Source of the DNA: Deltaproteobacteria bacterium | Lineage (GTDB): Bacteria > Myxococcota_A > JAADFL01 | Reading direction: 5' to 3' | Length of the DNA stretch: 55,409 nucleotides | Assembly: GCA_013152945.1 (NCBI GenBank) | Contig: JAADFL010000165.1 | Location: 1 to 55,409, forward strand | Part shown: positions 35,153 through 43,653 of the stretch, piece by piece | Layout of the letters: every line of letters begins with the position of its first letter | How positions within the stretch are numbered: the stretch's first letter is position 1 | Notes under the pieces: generated by a model | Databases searched by the model: none | Seen by the model: the letters and a program-made list of their open reading frames with translations, nothing else | What the model was told of the DNA's origin: nothing | Position numbers and translations under genes: made by a program

Positions 35153-36513
35153 TTGAAAACAGACCCGAAAATACAAGCCGGCGGTTAGTGCTGCGACCGG
35201 TCCTGCTCATGCCCGTATTCCTGGCGGGATGCCTCGCCGGCTTGCACCAATCTCCTCCGGGTCCGGTACCTGTTCCCGTTTCCTGGCAACCAAAAGCAGT
35301 TTTCCGGGCCCTGCTCGAAACCCGTGACCCGGGGAGCACGGTTTTGGACGGCCGGGATGGCTTTTCACCCGATGAAGCAGCTCTCTTCTCATTGGATCAC
35401 AACCCGATGCTCCGTGCCGTTAGAGCGGAAAAGGGCATCGCCCGTGCAGAAATCCTCAGGGCGGGTCTCCTGCCGAACCCGAAACTCGAAGGAAATATTT
35501 CCGTGCCGGCCGGCGGCCGTGACGCCCTGATGCTTGGATACGGCGGGGGATTGTCCTGGAACGTCATGCCATTGTTACCGCGGTCGTCACGTATCCAGGC
35601 GGCGCGGGAGCGTTCAGTATCCGTAGATCTCGACATTGCCTGGCGGGAATGGCAGGTGGCGCAAAGTGCAAGGTTGCATGCCATACGGCTTATCTTTCTC
35701 GGCAGGCAGGTCAATGTTGCAAGAGAAGCGGGAAAGTATTGGCGGAAACGGGTAAAAAGCTACCAATGTGCACTTGCCGCAAAGGCGACAACAAAGCTAC
35801 AACTTGCCGGAGCACAAAGATCCCTGGCAGAGTGGAGATTGCAGCGGCAAGAGTTTGAACGACAGCGTCTGATCGAACGCGCAGCATTGGCCCGTTCTCT
35901 CGGTATAGAACCGAGCCAGGTTCCTGCAATGCAGGCATCATGGCACCCGGGCCGGGACATTCCGGATTCATCCGGTCTTGTTGCCGGACTCGGCAGACAC
36001 CGGCTCGACCTCATTGCCCTTCAACACGCGCAGCAATCCAGGGACCATGCACTACGTGCAGCCGCCCTTGCACGTTTTCCGCCCATTGAACTCGGTATAC
36101 ATGGAGGCAGGGATGTCGATGGGGTCGGGTCGGCCGGTTTCACCCTGAGCTTCACCATGCCCGTCTTTGACCACAACCAGTACCAGACGGCCCTGGAACA
36201 TGCACGAAGACATAAGGTGAAGGAAGAATACAAGGCACGGCTCTTGCGAGCCGAAACACAGACCGATCGATATGTTAAGGAACTCTCTCTCCTCAAAAAG
36301 CAATTGGCCACTGCCGAGGCTGCTGACAAGACTGCGAACCGGCTGGCTGTGCTTGCGGATTCATCGGCCTCTCTCGGAGTATTGAATCCCATGATTGCAG
36401 CAGGCAGTCAGGACGCTGCATATCGTGCTCAACTGAAAAAACTGGCTATCGAAAAAGCTTATGCCGAAACAACGGTCGCATTATCCATCACTGCCGGTGT
36501 GACGATTCGATAG
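35149..36513 (+). CDS. TolC-family outer-membrane efflux protein (lipoprotein)
   Basis: The start is TTG 35149, overlapping the previous stop as TTGA. The 454-aa product has a lipobox (LLMPVFLAGC) after an unusually basic N terminus. The OEP domain is recognisable: 'ALFSLDHNPMLRAVRAEKGIARAEILRAGLLPNPKLEG' near the N terminus and a second repeat ending in TALEHARRHKVKEEYKARLL, with long coiled-coil helices. It would supply the outer-membrane channel for the adaptor and HME permease upstream. It is the last gene of the operon; the 129-bp gap before the convergent CNT transporter gene holds no obvious terminator. Confidence 0.9.
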   Translation: MIENRPENTSRRLVLRPVLLMPVFLAGCLAGLHQSPPGPVPVPVSWQPKAVFRALLETRDPGSTVLDGRDGFSPDEAALFSLDHNPMLRAVRAEKGIARAEILRAGLLPNPKLEGNISVPAGGRDALMLGYGGGLSWNVMPLLPRSSRIQAARERSVSVDLDIAWREWQVAQSARLHAIRLIFLGRQVNVAREAGKYWRKRVKSYQCALAAKATTKLQLAGAQRSLAEWRLQRQEFERQRLIERAALARSLGIEPSQVPAMQASWHPGRDIPDSSGLVAGLGRHRLDLIALQHAQQSRDHALRAAALARFPPIELGIHGGRDVDGVGSAGFTLSFTMPVFDHNQYQTALEHARRHKVKEEYKARLLRAETQTDRYVKELSLLKKQLATAEAADKTANRLAVLADSSASLGVLNPMIAAGSQDAAYRAQLKKLAIEKAYAETTVALSITAGVTIR

Positions 36514-36642
36514 CCACTCCAACAACACCCCGCTGTTACCGGTATGTATCCCATTAATGCGCTTCCCGCAGACCACGCCGGCCAAAACCTGTATTCGGTA
36601 CGCCTGAAGCAATCACCCGGTTGATTGGTGCATCAGAGCATG

Positions 36643-38442
36643 TCACAAAATTATTCCGGCAATCGTGGCAGTCATGTTGGCTGCCAGGAAACCGCCGAAC
36701 ATGGCCCTCAAGCAGACCTTTGCCAAGTCCCCTCTCCTGCCTGGAGCAATCCCGCCGATCCCCCCGAGTTGTATGCCTATGGAAGCGAAGTTGGAGAAAC
36801 CGCACAATGCATAACTAGCGATTATGGCGCTCCTCGCGGATAATATGCCTCCCTGTGCGATTATGTGCCCCAAGTTGAGATAAGCAACGAACTCGGTAAG
36901 AACGATTTTTTCACCAAGCAACGAGCCGACCGTCATGGCCTCGTCAGCCGGAACACCCATCATGAATGCGAACGGCCAAAAAATGTAACCGAAGATCTCC
37001 TGCAAACTGGTTCCCACCATGCCCAGAAAGTAGTTTATCATTGCCATGAGGCCCACAAAGGCCACGAGCATGGCCACCACGTTCAATAACAAGGTCATTC
37101 CTTCGGTGGCTCCCCTTGCAGCAGCCTCTATTACGTTCCTGTCCACCTTCTCGACGGAAATTTCGAGGCCGCCCATTGTTGCGCTCTTCTCTGTCTCGGG
37201 ATAGATGATCTTGGCGACTGCAAGGGCTGCAGGGGCGCTCATGATGCTTGCAGTCACCAAGTGACCGGCAATGCCGGGGATATCCCGCAGGAAGCCCACG
37301 TATGCAGCCATCACACCGCCGGCAACAGTGGCGAAACCGCCTACCATTATTGCATGCAACTCGCTGTTCGTCATGTTTGCCACAAAGGGCTTGACGACCA
37401 GCGGGGCCTCTGTCTGTCCCACGAAGATATTTGCGGCCGCGGAAAGGGTTTCAGAGCCGGAGGTCTTCATGGTCTTTTGCATGGCCCATGCAAACGCCTT
37501 GACCACCTTTTGCATTATGCCAAGGTGATAAAGGACCGTCATGAGTGATGAAAAGAATATTATTGTAGGCAGTATCCAAAAAGTGAATGTCTTTACAGCC
37601 GAAGACATGGTGCCTGCAAAGCCCTGTCCCTGGAGAACCCTGTTGGTGGAAGGATCCCATGAAAACAAGAGGTGCGGCGCAGTTGCCTGAAAAACGAACT
37701 CGGCGCCTTTTTCACTGAATGAAAGGAGGATCTTTACACCGGTGTCTATACTGTTGAAGAAAAATTGTGCAACCCCGGGGCTCAGGATTATCAATGCAAA
37801 TATAACTTGCAGGCCGACGCCCCAAAGGACCGTCTTCCACCGGATCTTCCCGCGGTTTACCGAGATGAGCCAGGCTATACCCAACAGAAACGGAATGCCG
37901 AGCAAGGAAAAGAGCCTTTCCCACAGGGTGGTGGTTCTTTCCTTGAATTCACCTTTCTTGTTTCCAATCGAAGATGATCGTACTTCGCCTGTAAGATAGT
38001 ACCGTCCATCCTCCTCGACAAGATCGAACCGTAACACCCTTGACACGCCTTCCTTGTTTTTCAGGACAACACGGTTCTGGCGTGATATCCAACCGAAGCG
38101 ATCCCGTTCAAGGGGCGCAATGTTGCAATAACCTGGCACAAGGGAATCAAAAAACATTCCTTCGGCCGTCAGTTCCCGTCCCAGGCGAACGGCTTCGGCA
38201 ACGGCCTGAATCCTCTGTTCCCTGGGGAAAACAGGGTTTTTAGTCCAAAGGCCGTCGAGATATTCACTGTCCTTGGACAACAAAGCATGGGTCAACATAA
38301 TGCAAATTTTTGAATTCGGCTTGGTCCCGAGCCCTAAAGTCATGTCTTTTCTTTCTCCCGCGTTACAGGCGGAGGAATAAAACAGTCCTTGGAGACCAAA
38401 CACCAGCATTCCAAGAAAACATCCGTAAACCCGGTGCTTCAT
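36643..38442 (-). CDS. CNT-family concentrative nucleoside transporter with N-terminal periplasmic extension
   Basis: The C-terminal 410 residues match NupC/CNT transporters: TEAPLVVKPFVANMTNSELHAIMVGGFATVAGGVMAAY, MSAPAALAVAKIIYPE, FVAYLNLG and ALCGFSNFASIGIQLGG. These import nucleosides with Na+ or H+. The protein is 599 aa, about 180-200 longer than typical bacterial CNTs (about 400-420 aa). The extra N-terminal region has its own signal peptide (MLVFGLQGLFYSSACNA) and a soluble domain of about 150 residues, with no recognised motif. The gene starts 2 nt after the deoA stop and belongs to a nucleoside salvage operon (deoB-deoA-transporter). Confidence 0.9.
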   Translation of the reverse strand: MKHRVYGCFLGMLVFGLQGLFYSSACNAGERKDMTLGLGTKPNSKICIMLTHALLSKDSEYLDGLWTKNPVFPREQRIQAVAEAVRLGRELTAEGMFFDSLVPGYCNIAPLERDRFGWISRQNRVVLKNKEGVSRVLRFDLVEEDGRYYLTGEVRSSSIGNKKGEFKERTTTLWERLFSLLGIPFLLGIAWLISVNRGKIRWKTVLWGVGLQVIFALIILSPGVAQFFFNSIDTGVKILLSFSEKGAEFVFQATAPHLLFSWDPSTNRVLQGQGFAGTMSSAVKTFTFWILPTIIFFSSLMTVLYHLGIMQKVVKAFAWAMQKTMKTSGSETLSAAANIFVGQTEAPLVVKPFVANMTNSELHAIMVGGFATVAGGVMAAYVGFLRDIPGIAGHLVTASIMSAPAALAVAKIIYPETEKSATMGGLEISVEKVDRNVIEAAARGATEGMTLLLNVVAMLVAFVGLMAMINYFLGMVGTSLQEIFGYIFWPFAFMMGVPADEAMTVGSLLGEKIVLTEFVAYLNLGHIIAQGGILSARSAIIASYALCGFSNFASIGIQLGGIGGIAPGRRGDLAKVCLRAMFGGFLAANMTATIAGIIL

Positions 38443-38444
38443 TT

Positions 38445-39752
38445 TCAGGCGCTCATCCTCAATTTCAAGAGTGAAGGCGCTTCAACCGGGCCCCGGCCGA
38501 TTCGCATTGCTTTGCGCAGCTTCTCCATGCAGTTTCCAAGTCTTTCCCTGTCCGAATAGAATATTTCCACGAGAGGCTCTCCTTTTTCGATCCGATCGCC
38601 TATCTTCCGGTTAACGAGCAGGCCGACGGAAGGATCGATCTCATCCTCCTTGGTCTTTCGCCCGGCACCAAGCTCCAATGCAGCCATGCCTACCGCCTCG
38701 GTATCGACAGACACCAAGTACCCTTCCTGCGCCGCTTCGAACACTGCATGTTCCCCGGCCTTGGGCAACAAGCTCGTATCATCGATCGCCCGCGGATCAC
38801 CGTCTTGCGCTTTCACCACCTCCTTAAGTTTTTCAAGGCCCCTTCCATCTTCAACAGCAGCTTCCAACATGGACCTCGCCTCCTGCCTGCCGGATGCCGC
38901 CTTGCCGAGGATCAACATTTCTTCCCCAAGCGTCATGGTGATTTCAGTCGTATCTTTCGGCCCCCGCCCTTTCAGAACATCGATTGCCTCCTCGACCTCC
39001 AGGGCATTGCCCACTGCTTTTCCTATCGGCTGGCTCATGTCGGTCACTACAGCTACCACATCCTTTCCCATGGACGATCCTATGGCGATCAGGGTATCGG
39101 CCAACAGCCTGGCCTCATCGAGCGTCTTCATAAAGGCTCCGGAGCCCACCTTTACGTCTAGCACCAGTGCGCCTATCCCCTCGGCGAGTTTCTTGCTCAT
39201 TATGGAAGAAGAAATCAAGTCTATACTGTCTACGGTAGCCGTCACGTCCCGCAAGGCGTACAACTTCCGGTCCGCCGGCGCCAACGTCGGCGTCTGGCCT
39301 ATCAATGAACAACCGACTTTCCTGACTTGTTCCCTGAAGCGTTCGGTGGAAAGGTCCACCCTGAATCCGGGAATGGATTCGAGCTTGTCCAGGGTTCCGC
39401 CGGTGTGACCCAGGCCCCTGCCGCTGACCATGGGCACCTTGACGCCGCAGGCCGCAGCCAAGGGCGCCAGGCATATGGATATCTTGTCGCCTACACCCCC
39501 GGTGGAATGCTTGTCCACCTTGGCCCCGGGTATGCCGGAAAGGTCCAGCACATCACCGGAGTACAACATGCTCCTTGTCCAGGCTGAAAGCTCGTTCCTG
39601 TCCAAGCCCTGGATGAAAACCGCCATGAGCATGGCCGACATCTGGTAATCCGGGATTTCTCCGCATGTATATGCAGAGATGAACCAGTCTATCTGTTCGG
39701 GCGACAGGCTTTCCTTGTTCCGTTTCTTTTTCAATATCTCGTACACGTTCAT
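38445..39752 (-). CDS. deoA: Pyrimidine-nucleoside (thymidine) phosphorylase
   Basis: The 435-aa protein has the nucleoside phosphorylase family II signature: KVDKHSTGGVGDKISICLAPLAAACGVKVPMVSGRGLGHTGG (phosphate and dimer region) and RDVTATVDSIDLISSSIMSKKLAEG. It cleaves thymidine, and probably uridine, with phosphate to a base and (deoxy)ribose-1-phosphate; whether it is DeoA-specific or the broader Pdp type cannot be told from motifs alone. GGAG precedes ATG 39752 at 6 nt. The gene sits between deoB (63 nt upstream) and the nucleoside transporter (2 nt downstream). Confidence 0.95.
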   Translation of the reverse strand: MNVYEILKKKRNKESLSPEQIDWFISAYTCGEIPDYQMSAMLMAVFIQGLDRNELSAWTRSMLYSGDVLDLSGIPGAKVDKHSTGGVGDKISICLAPLAAACGVKVPMVSGRGLGHTGGTLDKLESIPGFRVDLSTERFREQVRKVGCSLIGQTPTLAPADRKLYALRDVTATVDSIDLISSSIMSKKLAEGIGALVLDVKVGSGAFMKTLDEARLLADTLIAIGSSMGKDVVAVVTDMSQPIGKAVGNALEVEEAIDVLKGRGPKDTTEITMTLGEEMLILGKAASGRQEARSMLEAAVEDGRGLEKLKEVVKAQDGDPRAIDDTSLLPKAGEHAVFEAAQEGYLVSVDTEAVGMAALELGAGRKTKEDEIDPSVGLLVNRKIGDRIEKGEPLVEIFYSDRERLGNCMEKLRKAMRIGRGPVEAPSLLKLRMSA

Positions 39753-39815
39753 TCGAAACTCCAGCTTTAATCATTCAAAGCACGGACAACACGGGGCACG
39801 ATGGTTGTAGTTTGC

Positions 39816-40991
39816 CTATTCGAGTAACATGGAATAGAAACTATCACCGTTTTCCAATATACCGGCACCAAGAACATCTGCAATAGTTTGCCCCAGGTCT
39901 GCAAATGTCTGCCTTGTTCCCAGGTCGACTCCCTTTCTGAGTGACGGACCGGCAACCAGCAAAGGCACCTCCTCCCTGGAGTGGTCGGTAGACTCGGTAG
40001 TGGGATCGCATCCATGGTCAGCGGTAATCGCCAACATGTCCGTGGTAGTCATTCTCGCCAGCAACCTCGGAAGCCATGCATCGAACTCTTCAAGCCCTTT
40101 TGCATATCCCTCGGGGTTGTTCCTGTGCCCCCAAAGCATGTCGAAATCCACCAGATTGATAAAGGCCAAGCCGTTGAAATCGCGCTTCATCAGCTCTTCC
40201 GTCTTTTGCATGCCGTCGGCGTTTCCATCCGTGTGTATGGACTCCGTCACTCCGCTGCCCGAAAAAACAGACGATATCTTTCCTACTGCAATACAGTCGA
40301 GCCCGGCCTCTTTAACATGGTCGAGCAAAGTCGGGCCCGTGGGCGGCAAAGAAAAATCCTTGCGGTTGTAAGTCCTCCTGTATGATCCGGGTTCACCGAT
40401 AAACGGTCTTGCTATAACCCTGCCTACATTGAGCGGATCAAGCATTTTCCTTGCGATCTCGCAATATCTGTAAAGCTCGGCCAAGGGAACCGTATCCTCG
40501 TGTGCAGCAACCTGAAATACACTGTCAGCCGATGTGTACACGATCAGGTCGCCCGTTCTCTGGTGCTCGGGCCCGAGTTCCTCGATGATTTCAGTGCCTG
40601 ACGCAGCCTTATTGCCCAGCACACCCCTGCCGGTCTGTTGTTTGAATGGTTCTATGATACCCGGCGGAAAGCCGTTCGGAAAGGTCGGGAAGGGTTTGTC
40701 CAGGTACAACCCGGCGATTTCCCAGTGGCCCGTGGTCGTATCCTTTCCCTTGCTCCTTTCCCTCATCCGGCCGTAACAGGCCATCGGCCTCAATGCCGGC
40801 GCTACTCCCTCGATTTTATGGAGCCTGCCAAGCCCCATGTTTCCAAGGTTGGGGAGCTTGAGCCCACCCATCACCCTGGATATGTTACCCAGGGTGTCGG
40901 AGCCCTGGTCTCCGTAATCGCTCGCATCAGGCGCTTTGCCGACACCAACCGAGTCCAGCACGATCAGTATCACTCTTTCTATCAATCCCAT
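39816..40991 (-). CDS. deoB: Phosphopentomutase
   Basis: The 391-aa protein has the alkaline-phosphatase-like metal-site motifs of DeoB: LIVLDSVGVGKAPDASDYGDQGSDTLGNI, GKDTTTGHWEIAG, VDFDMLWGHRNNPEGY and ITADHGCDPTTESTDHSREEVP. It converts (deoxy)ribose-1-phosphate to the 5-phosphate, the step after phosphorolysis by the DeoA-like enzyme encoded next. GGAGGTGAT precedes ATG 40991. It is the first gene of the operon; a perfect TATAAT on this strand (41071-41076) lies about 80 nt upstream and may be its -10 element. Confidence 0.96.
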   Translation of the reverse strand: MGLIERVILIVLDSVGVGKAPDASDYGDQGSDTLGNISRVMGGLKLPNLGNMGLGRLHKIEGVAPALRPMACYGRMRERSKGKDTTTGHWEIAGLYLDKPFPTFPNGFPPGIIEPFKQQTGRGVLGNKAASGTEIIEELGPEHQRTGDLIVYTSADSVFQVAAHEDTVPLAELYRYCEIARKMLDPLNVGRVIARPFIGEPGSYRRTYNRKDFSLPPTGPTLLDHVKEAGLDCIAVGKISSVFSGSGVTESIHTDGNADGMQKTEELMKRDFNGLAFINLVDFDMLWGHRNNPEGYAKGLEEFDAWLPRLLARMTTTDMLAITADHGCDPTTESTDHSREEVPLLVAGPSLRKGVDLGTRQTFADLGQTIADVLGAGILENGDSFYSMLLE

Positions 40992-41049
40992 TTCGTATCA
41001 CCTCCGCCAACAACTTCGGCATTGTCCGACAAAAGTCTATTAACACAAC

Positions 41050-41078
41050 GTGACTGTTTTTCAAAAACTGATTATATT
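41050..41078. promoter_or_regulatory. Candidate divergent promoter region between deoB and the YfhO-like gene
   Basis: On the plus strand GTGACT (41050-41055) and TATATT (41073-41078) are 17 nt apart. On the minus strand TATAAT lies at 41071-41076. The AT-rich stretch lies in the 235-bp gap between divergent genes, as expected for a shared promoter region. Confidence 0.35.
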
Positions 41079-41226
41079 AAAAAAGACGCTTGGCCGGGGT
41101 GTTCCATCATTCCATCCTCTGCCGATATAAAACCATCGGCAATGGCTTTACTGGACATCACTGGCAAGGCGGCTATATCTTCGTATCATTGCAGAATGCA
41201 GTGAAAACCGGGAGGCAAACTTAAGG

Positions 41227-43590
41227 TTGAAGTTGAACCGCAAAACAAGAGCCGGGGTAGTGGCCGGTTTCACCCTTGCAGTGATAATCGTTTCCTACGG
41301 CAGTTTCCTGGTTCGGCCCGATTTTTCTTACGGAGATGATGATCTTGAATATACCGTCCCCATCACCACCCACGCATTGTCCGAAATCAACCATGGGGGA
41401 TTGTCCTGGTGGGTCTTCGGCACCGGCATGGGCACTCCGGCCTGGACAGTGTCCCCTGCACTCGGTCCATGCTATCCTGTTCTCCCCTTATTCATGCTCT
41501 TCGACACCGGAACCGCTCTGGCCTTCTCATACCTGTTGTTCCTGCTCCTTGCGGGATTGGGCACCTGGCTCTTGATAAAGAGACTGGGCTGTCCTGTCCA
41601 GGCCCGTGCAATTGGAGCAATCTGGTTCGTTCTGTGTGGTCACATCGCGATGCAGGTGAACCAGGGCTATTTCCAGGCTATAATAGCATCCAGCTTCCTG
41701 CCCTGGCTGTTACTTGTCGCGGAAGCAGCCATGGATGATGGAATCATCTATTCACTGCTTGCAGGCCTTGTCCTTGCCGTGCCCCTGCTTTCAGGTCACC
41801 TGGTCGTAGATTCCATTATATTAATCACCTTTTTGTCGTACTGCCTGGCCAGGGGAATCTTCAAAAACGGGATAAGGGGCGCCTTCAAGGGAGGATTAAT
41901 CTTTGCCACGGCCATCATCGCAGGATTTCTTGCTGCAGCCTTTCTTTGGCTGCCCGGCCTGTCCGACCTGTTGGCCAATGCCTCACCACGGCCATACCTC
42001 ACCCAAACGCTGTCATGGAGTTCATTGTGGAGAATCGCCTGCTATTGGTTGCCTCTCTCCGACCCGGGGCAAAAGGGTATGGAGTTCGCGGGTTCTGCAA
42101 GTATAATGCTTGCAATTTCAGGACTTTTCTCCAACAAGTTCCTGAAAAAAAATAGCAAGGCAGTACCAGTGGGCTTTGTAATCGTCTTGGTAGGCATCCT
42201 GGCTATATTGAGCCCGAGATCGGGTTTGCTGGAAAAAATCAGGCAACTGTCGCCGGTATTCAAGATGTTCAGTCACGTTTGGTTCTTCGGCCTCACCTTT
42301 TCAATGGGTATGGTTATTGCCGGAGCAGCCGGACTTTCTTCACTACTCTCTCTTGCAAAGGAAAAGCCCTGGCTTCTCGACACACCGATTCGGGCGGTTG
42401 TGATTACGGCCCTGGTGTTGGCGCTCGTTCCGCCTGCATTGTATCTTTTTGTTTCCGGTAACACTGTGGATACAAAAATACTGAATGGAGCAATCAGCAG
42501 TGTTCCCTGGATACTTATCGTCGCCGCAGGCCTGTCAATTCCCCTGGTCCTGGCCCGCCAAGGCATGTTGAAGGCAAATACCCTGGCTGATTATCTAGTC
42601 ATGACGGCGGTCATCGAGATGATCGTATTCTCCTTTTTTTCATTGGATCACGAAGGGCCCCGTTTCCATGAGAACAATTACTACAAGGCGGACCCCCTGA
42701 TTCATGCCGTCAAAAAAGAGGGAATTGCCGCCAGGGTCCTGATGCAACAGAGCATCACACCTGAAAAAAACTGGATGATCCACAGAAACCAGGGCCTGAT
42801 GCAGGCCCTGGACCTGGCAAATTTTTCCGGAAAGGTATTCCCATGGTTCAAGAAAAATTTTTCAGACGAACTGGACGGCTTCACCATGCTTCACACAGAA
42901 CTGGCGCTTGCATCAAAGGGCGGTTCGGATCCCAGGCATTTAAAGAAAAGACTGCTCACGATCAAACCTGGTTCTCCAAACAATAGACTGTTTAACCTGG
43001 CCAATGTGGGTTACATCATACTCGACAGGCAGCGACGCCTTTTCGGCGGCGTGTTCAAACCCGTACTCGATTGGGGCACGGCCCGTGTATGGCTCAATCG
43101 CAACGTACAAAAAGGATATAGATTGGTTCACAAGGCCCGGTCGGTTTCAGACTCGATCGTGTTTGGAGAGTTGGGCGCTCCTGATCACAATATATCGAAA
43201 GAAGTTTTTCTCGCTCCAGGTGCCCATACTCGTATCGACGTTTCCGGCTGCCTGCCAGGCGACCAGTCTGCTCAAGTAAAGGATGACGATGTCAAATTGA
43301 TCAGAAAGGGCAAAGATTCCATGTATTTCGTCACAAATTCGTCCTGTTCCGCCTACCTGGTCGTTTCCGAAACTTGGCACAGGTATTGGAGGGCCATGAT
43401 CGATGGTATTGAAAAACCGGTCCTGCGCGCGGAAGGATGTTTCATGGCGGTGGCACTGCCAAAAGGCAAGCATGAAGTTTTACTGAAGTTTTCCCCGCCC
43501 GTCTTTACAGGACTTGCAATAAGCATTGGGTGGTTGGCGATGCTTGCGATCTTGTTTTTCTTCCACCGGGTTAAGAGACCGCGCAAATAG
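41227..43590 (+). CDS. YfhO-like polytopic membrane protein (GT-C-like fold)
   Basis: Start TTG 41227 follows GGGAGG by 11 nt. The 787-aa protein opens with a membrane segment and a loop carrying acidic residues (FSYGDDDLEYTVPI), the usual place of the catalytic motif in GT-C-type transferases. Ten or more further hydrophobic segments follow, and the C-terminal domain has the YfhO-like pattern 'YLVVSETWHRYWRAMIDGIEKPVLRAEGCFMAVALPKGKHEVLLKF'. YfhO proteins contribute to glycosylation of surface polymers, probably using lipid-linked sugars; here that is inferred from architecture. No clear neighbour in the same strand supports a specific pathway. Confidence 0.88.
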   Translation: MKLNRKTRAGVVAGFTLAVIIVSYGSFLVRPDFSYGDDDLEYTVPITTHALSEINHGGLSWWVFGTGMGTPAWTVSPALGPCYPVLPLFMLFDTGTALAFSYLLFLLLAGLGTWLLIKRLGCPVQARAIGAIWFVLCGHIAMQVNQGYFQAIIASSFLPWLLLVAEAAMDDGIIYSLLAGLVLAVPLLSGHLVVDSIILITFLSYCLARGIFKNGIRGAFKGGLIFATAIIAGFLAAAFLWLPGLSDLLANASPRPYLTQTLSWSSLWRIACYWLPLSDPGQKGMEFAGSASIMLAISGLFSNKFLKKNSKAVPVGFVIVLVGILAILSPRSGLLEKIRQLSPVFKMFSHVWFFGLTFSMGMVIAGAAGLSSLLSLAKEKPWLLDTPIRAVVITALVLALVPPALYLFVSGNTVDTKILNGAISSVPWILIVAAGLSIPLVLARQGMLKANTLADYLVMTAVIEMIVFSFFSLDHEGPRFHENNYYKADPLIHAVKKEGIAARVLMQQSITPEKNWMIHRNQGLMQALDLANFSGKVFPWFKKNFSDELDGFTMLHTELALASKGGSDPRHLKKRLLTIKPGSPNNRLFNLANVGYIILDRQRRLFGGVFKPVLDWGTARVWLNRNVQKGYRLVHKARSVSDSIVFGELGAPDHNISKEVFLAPGAHTRIDVSGCLPGDQSAQVKDDDVKLIRKGKDSMYFVTNSSCSAYLVVSETWHRYWRAMIDGIEKPVLRAEGCFMAVALPKGKHEVLLKFSPPVFTGLAISIGWLAMLAILFFFHRVKRPRK

Positions 43591-43653
43591 TGCCCCTGCC
43601 CCAAAAAAATTTTTGAAATCATGCCGTAGAGCATCCATTGCAACAGGGAAAGA

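Noticed and set aside
43591-43653. Intrinsic terminator between convergent genes (CAAAAAAATTTTTG)
   Set aside because: The inverted repeat is purely A/T, with no GC-rich stem.
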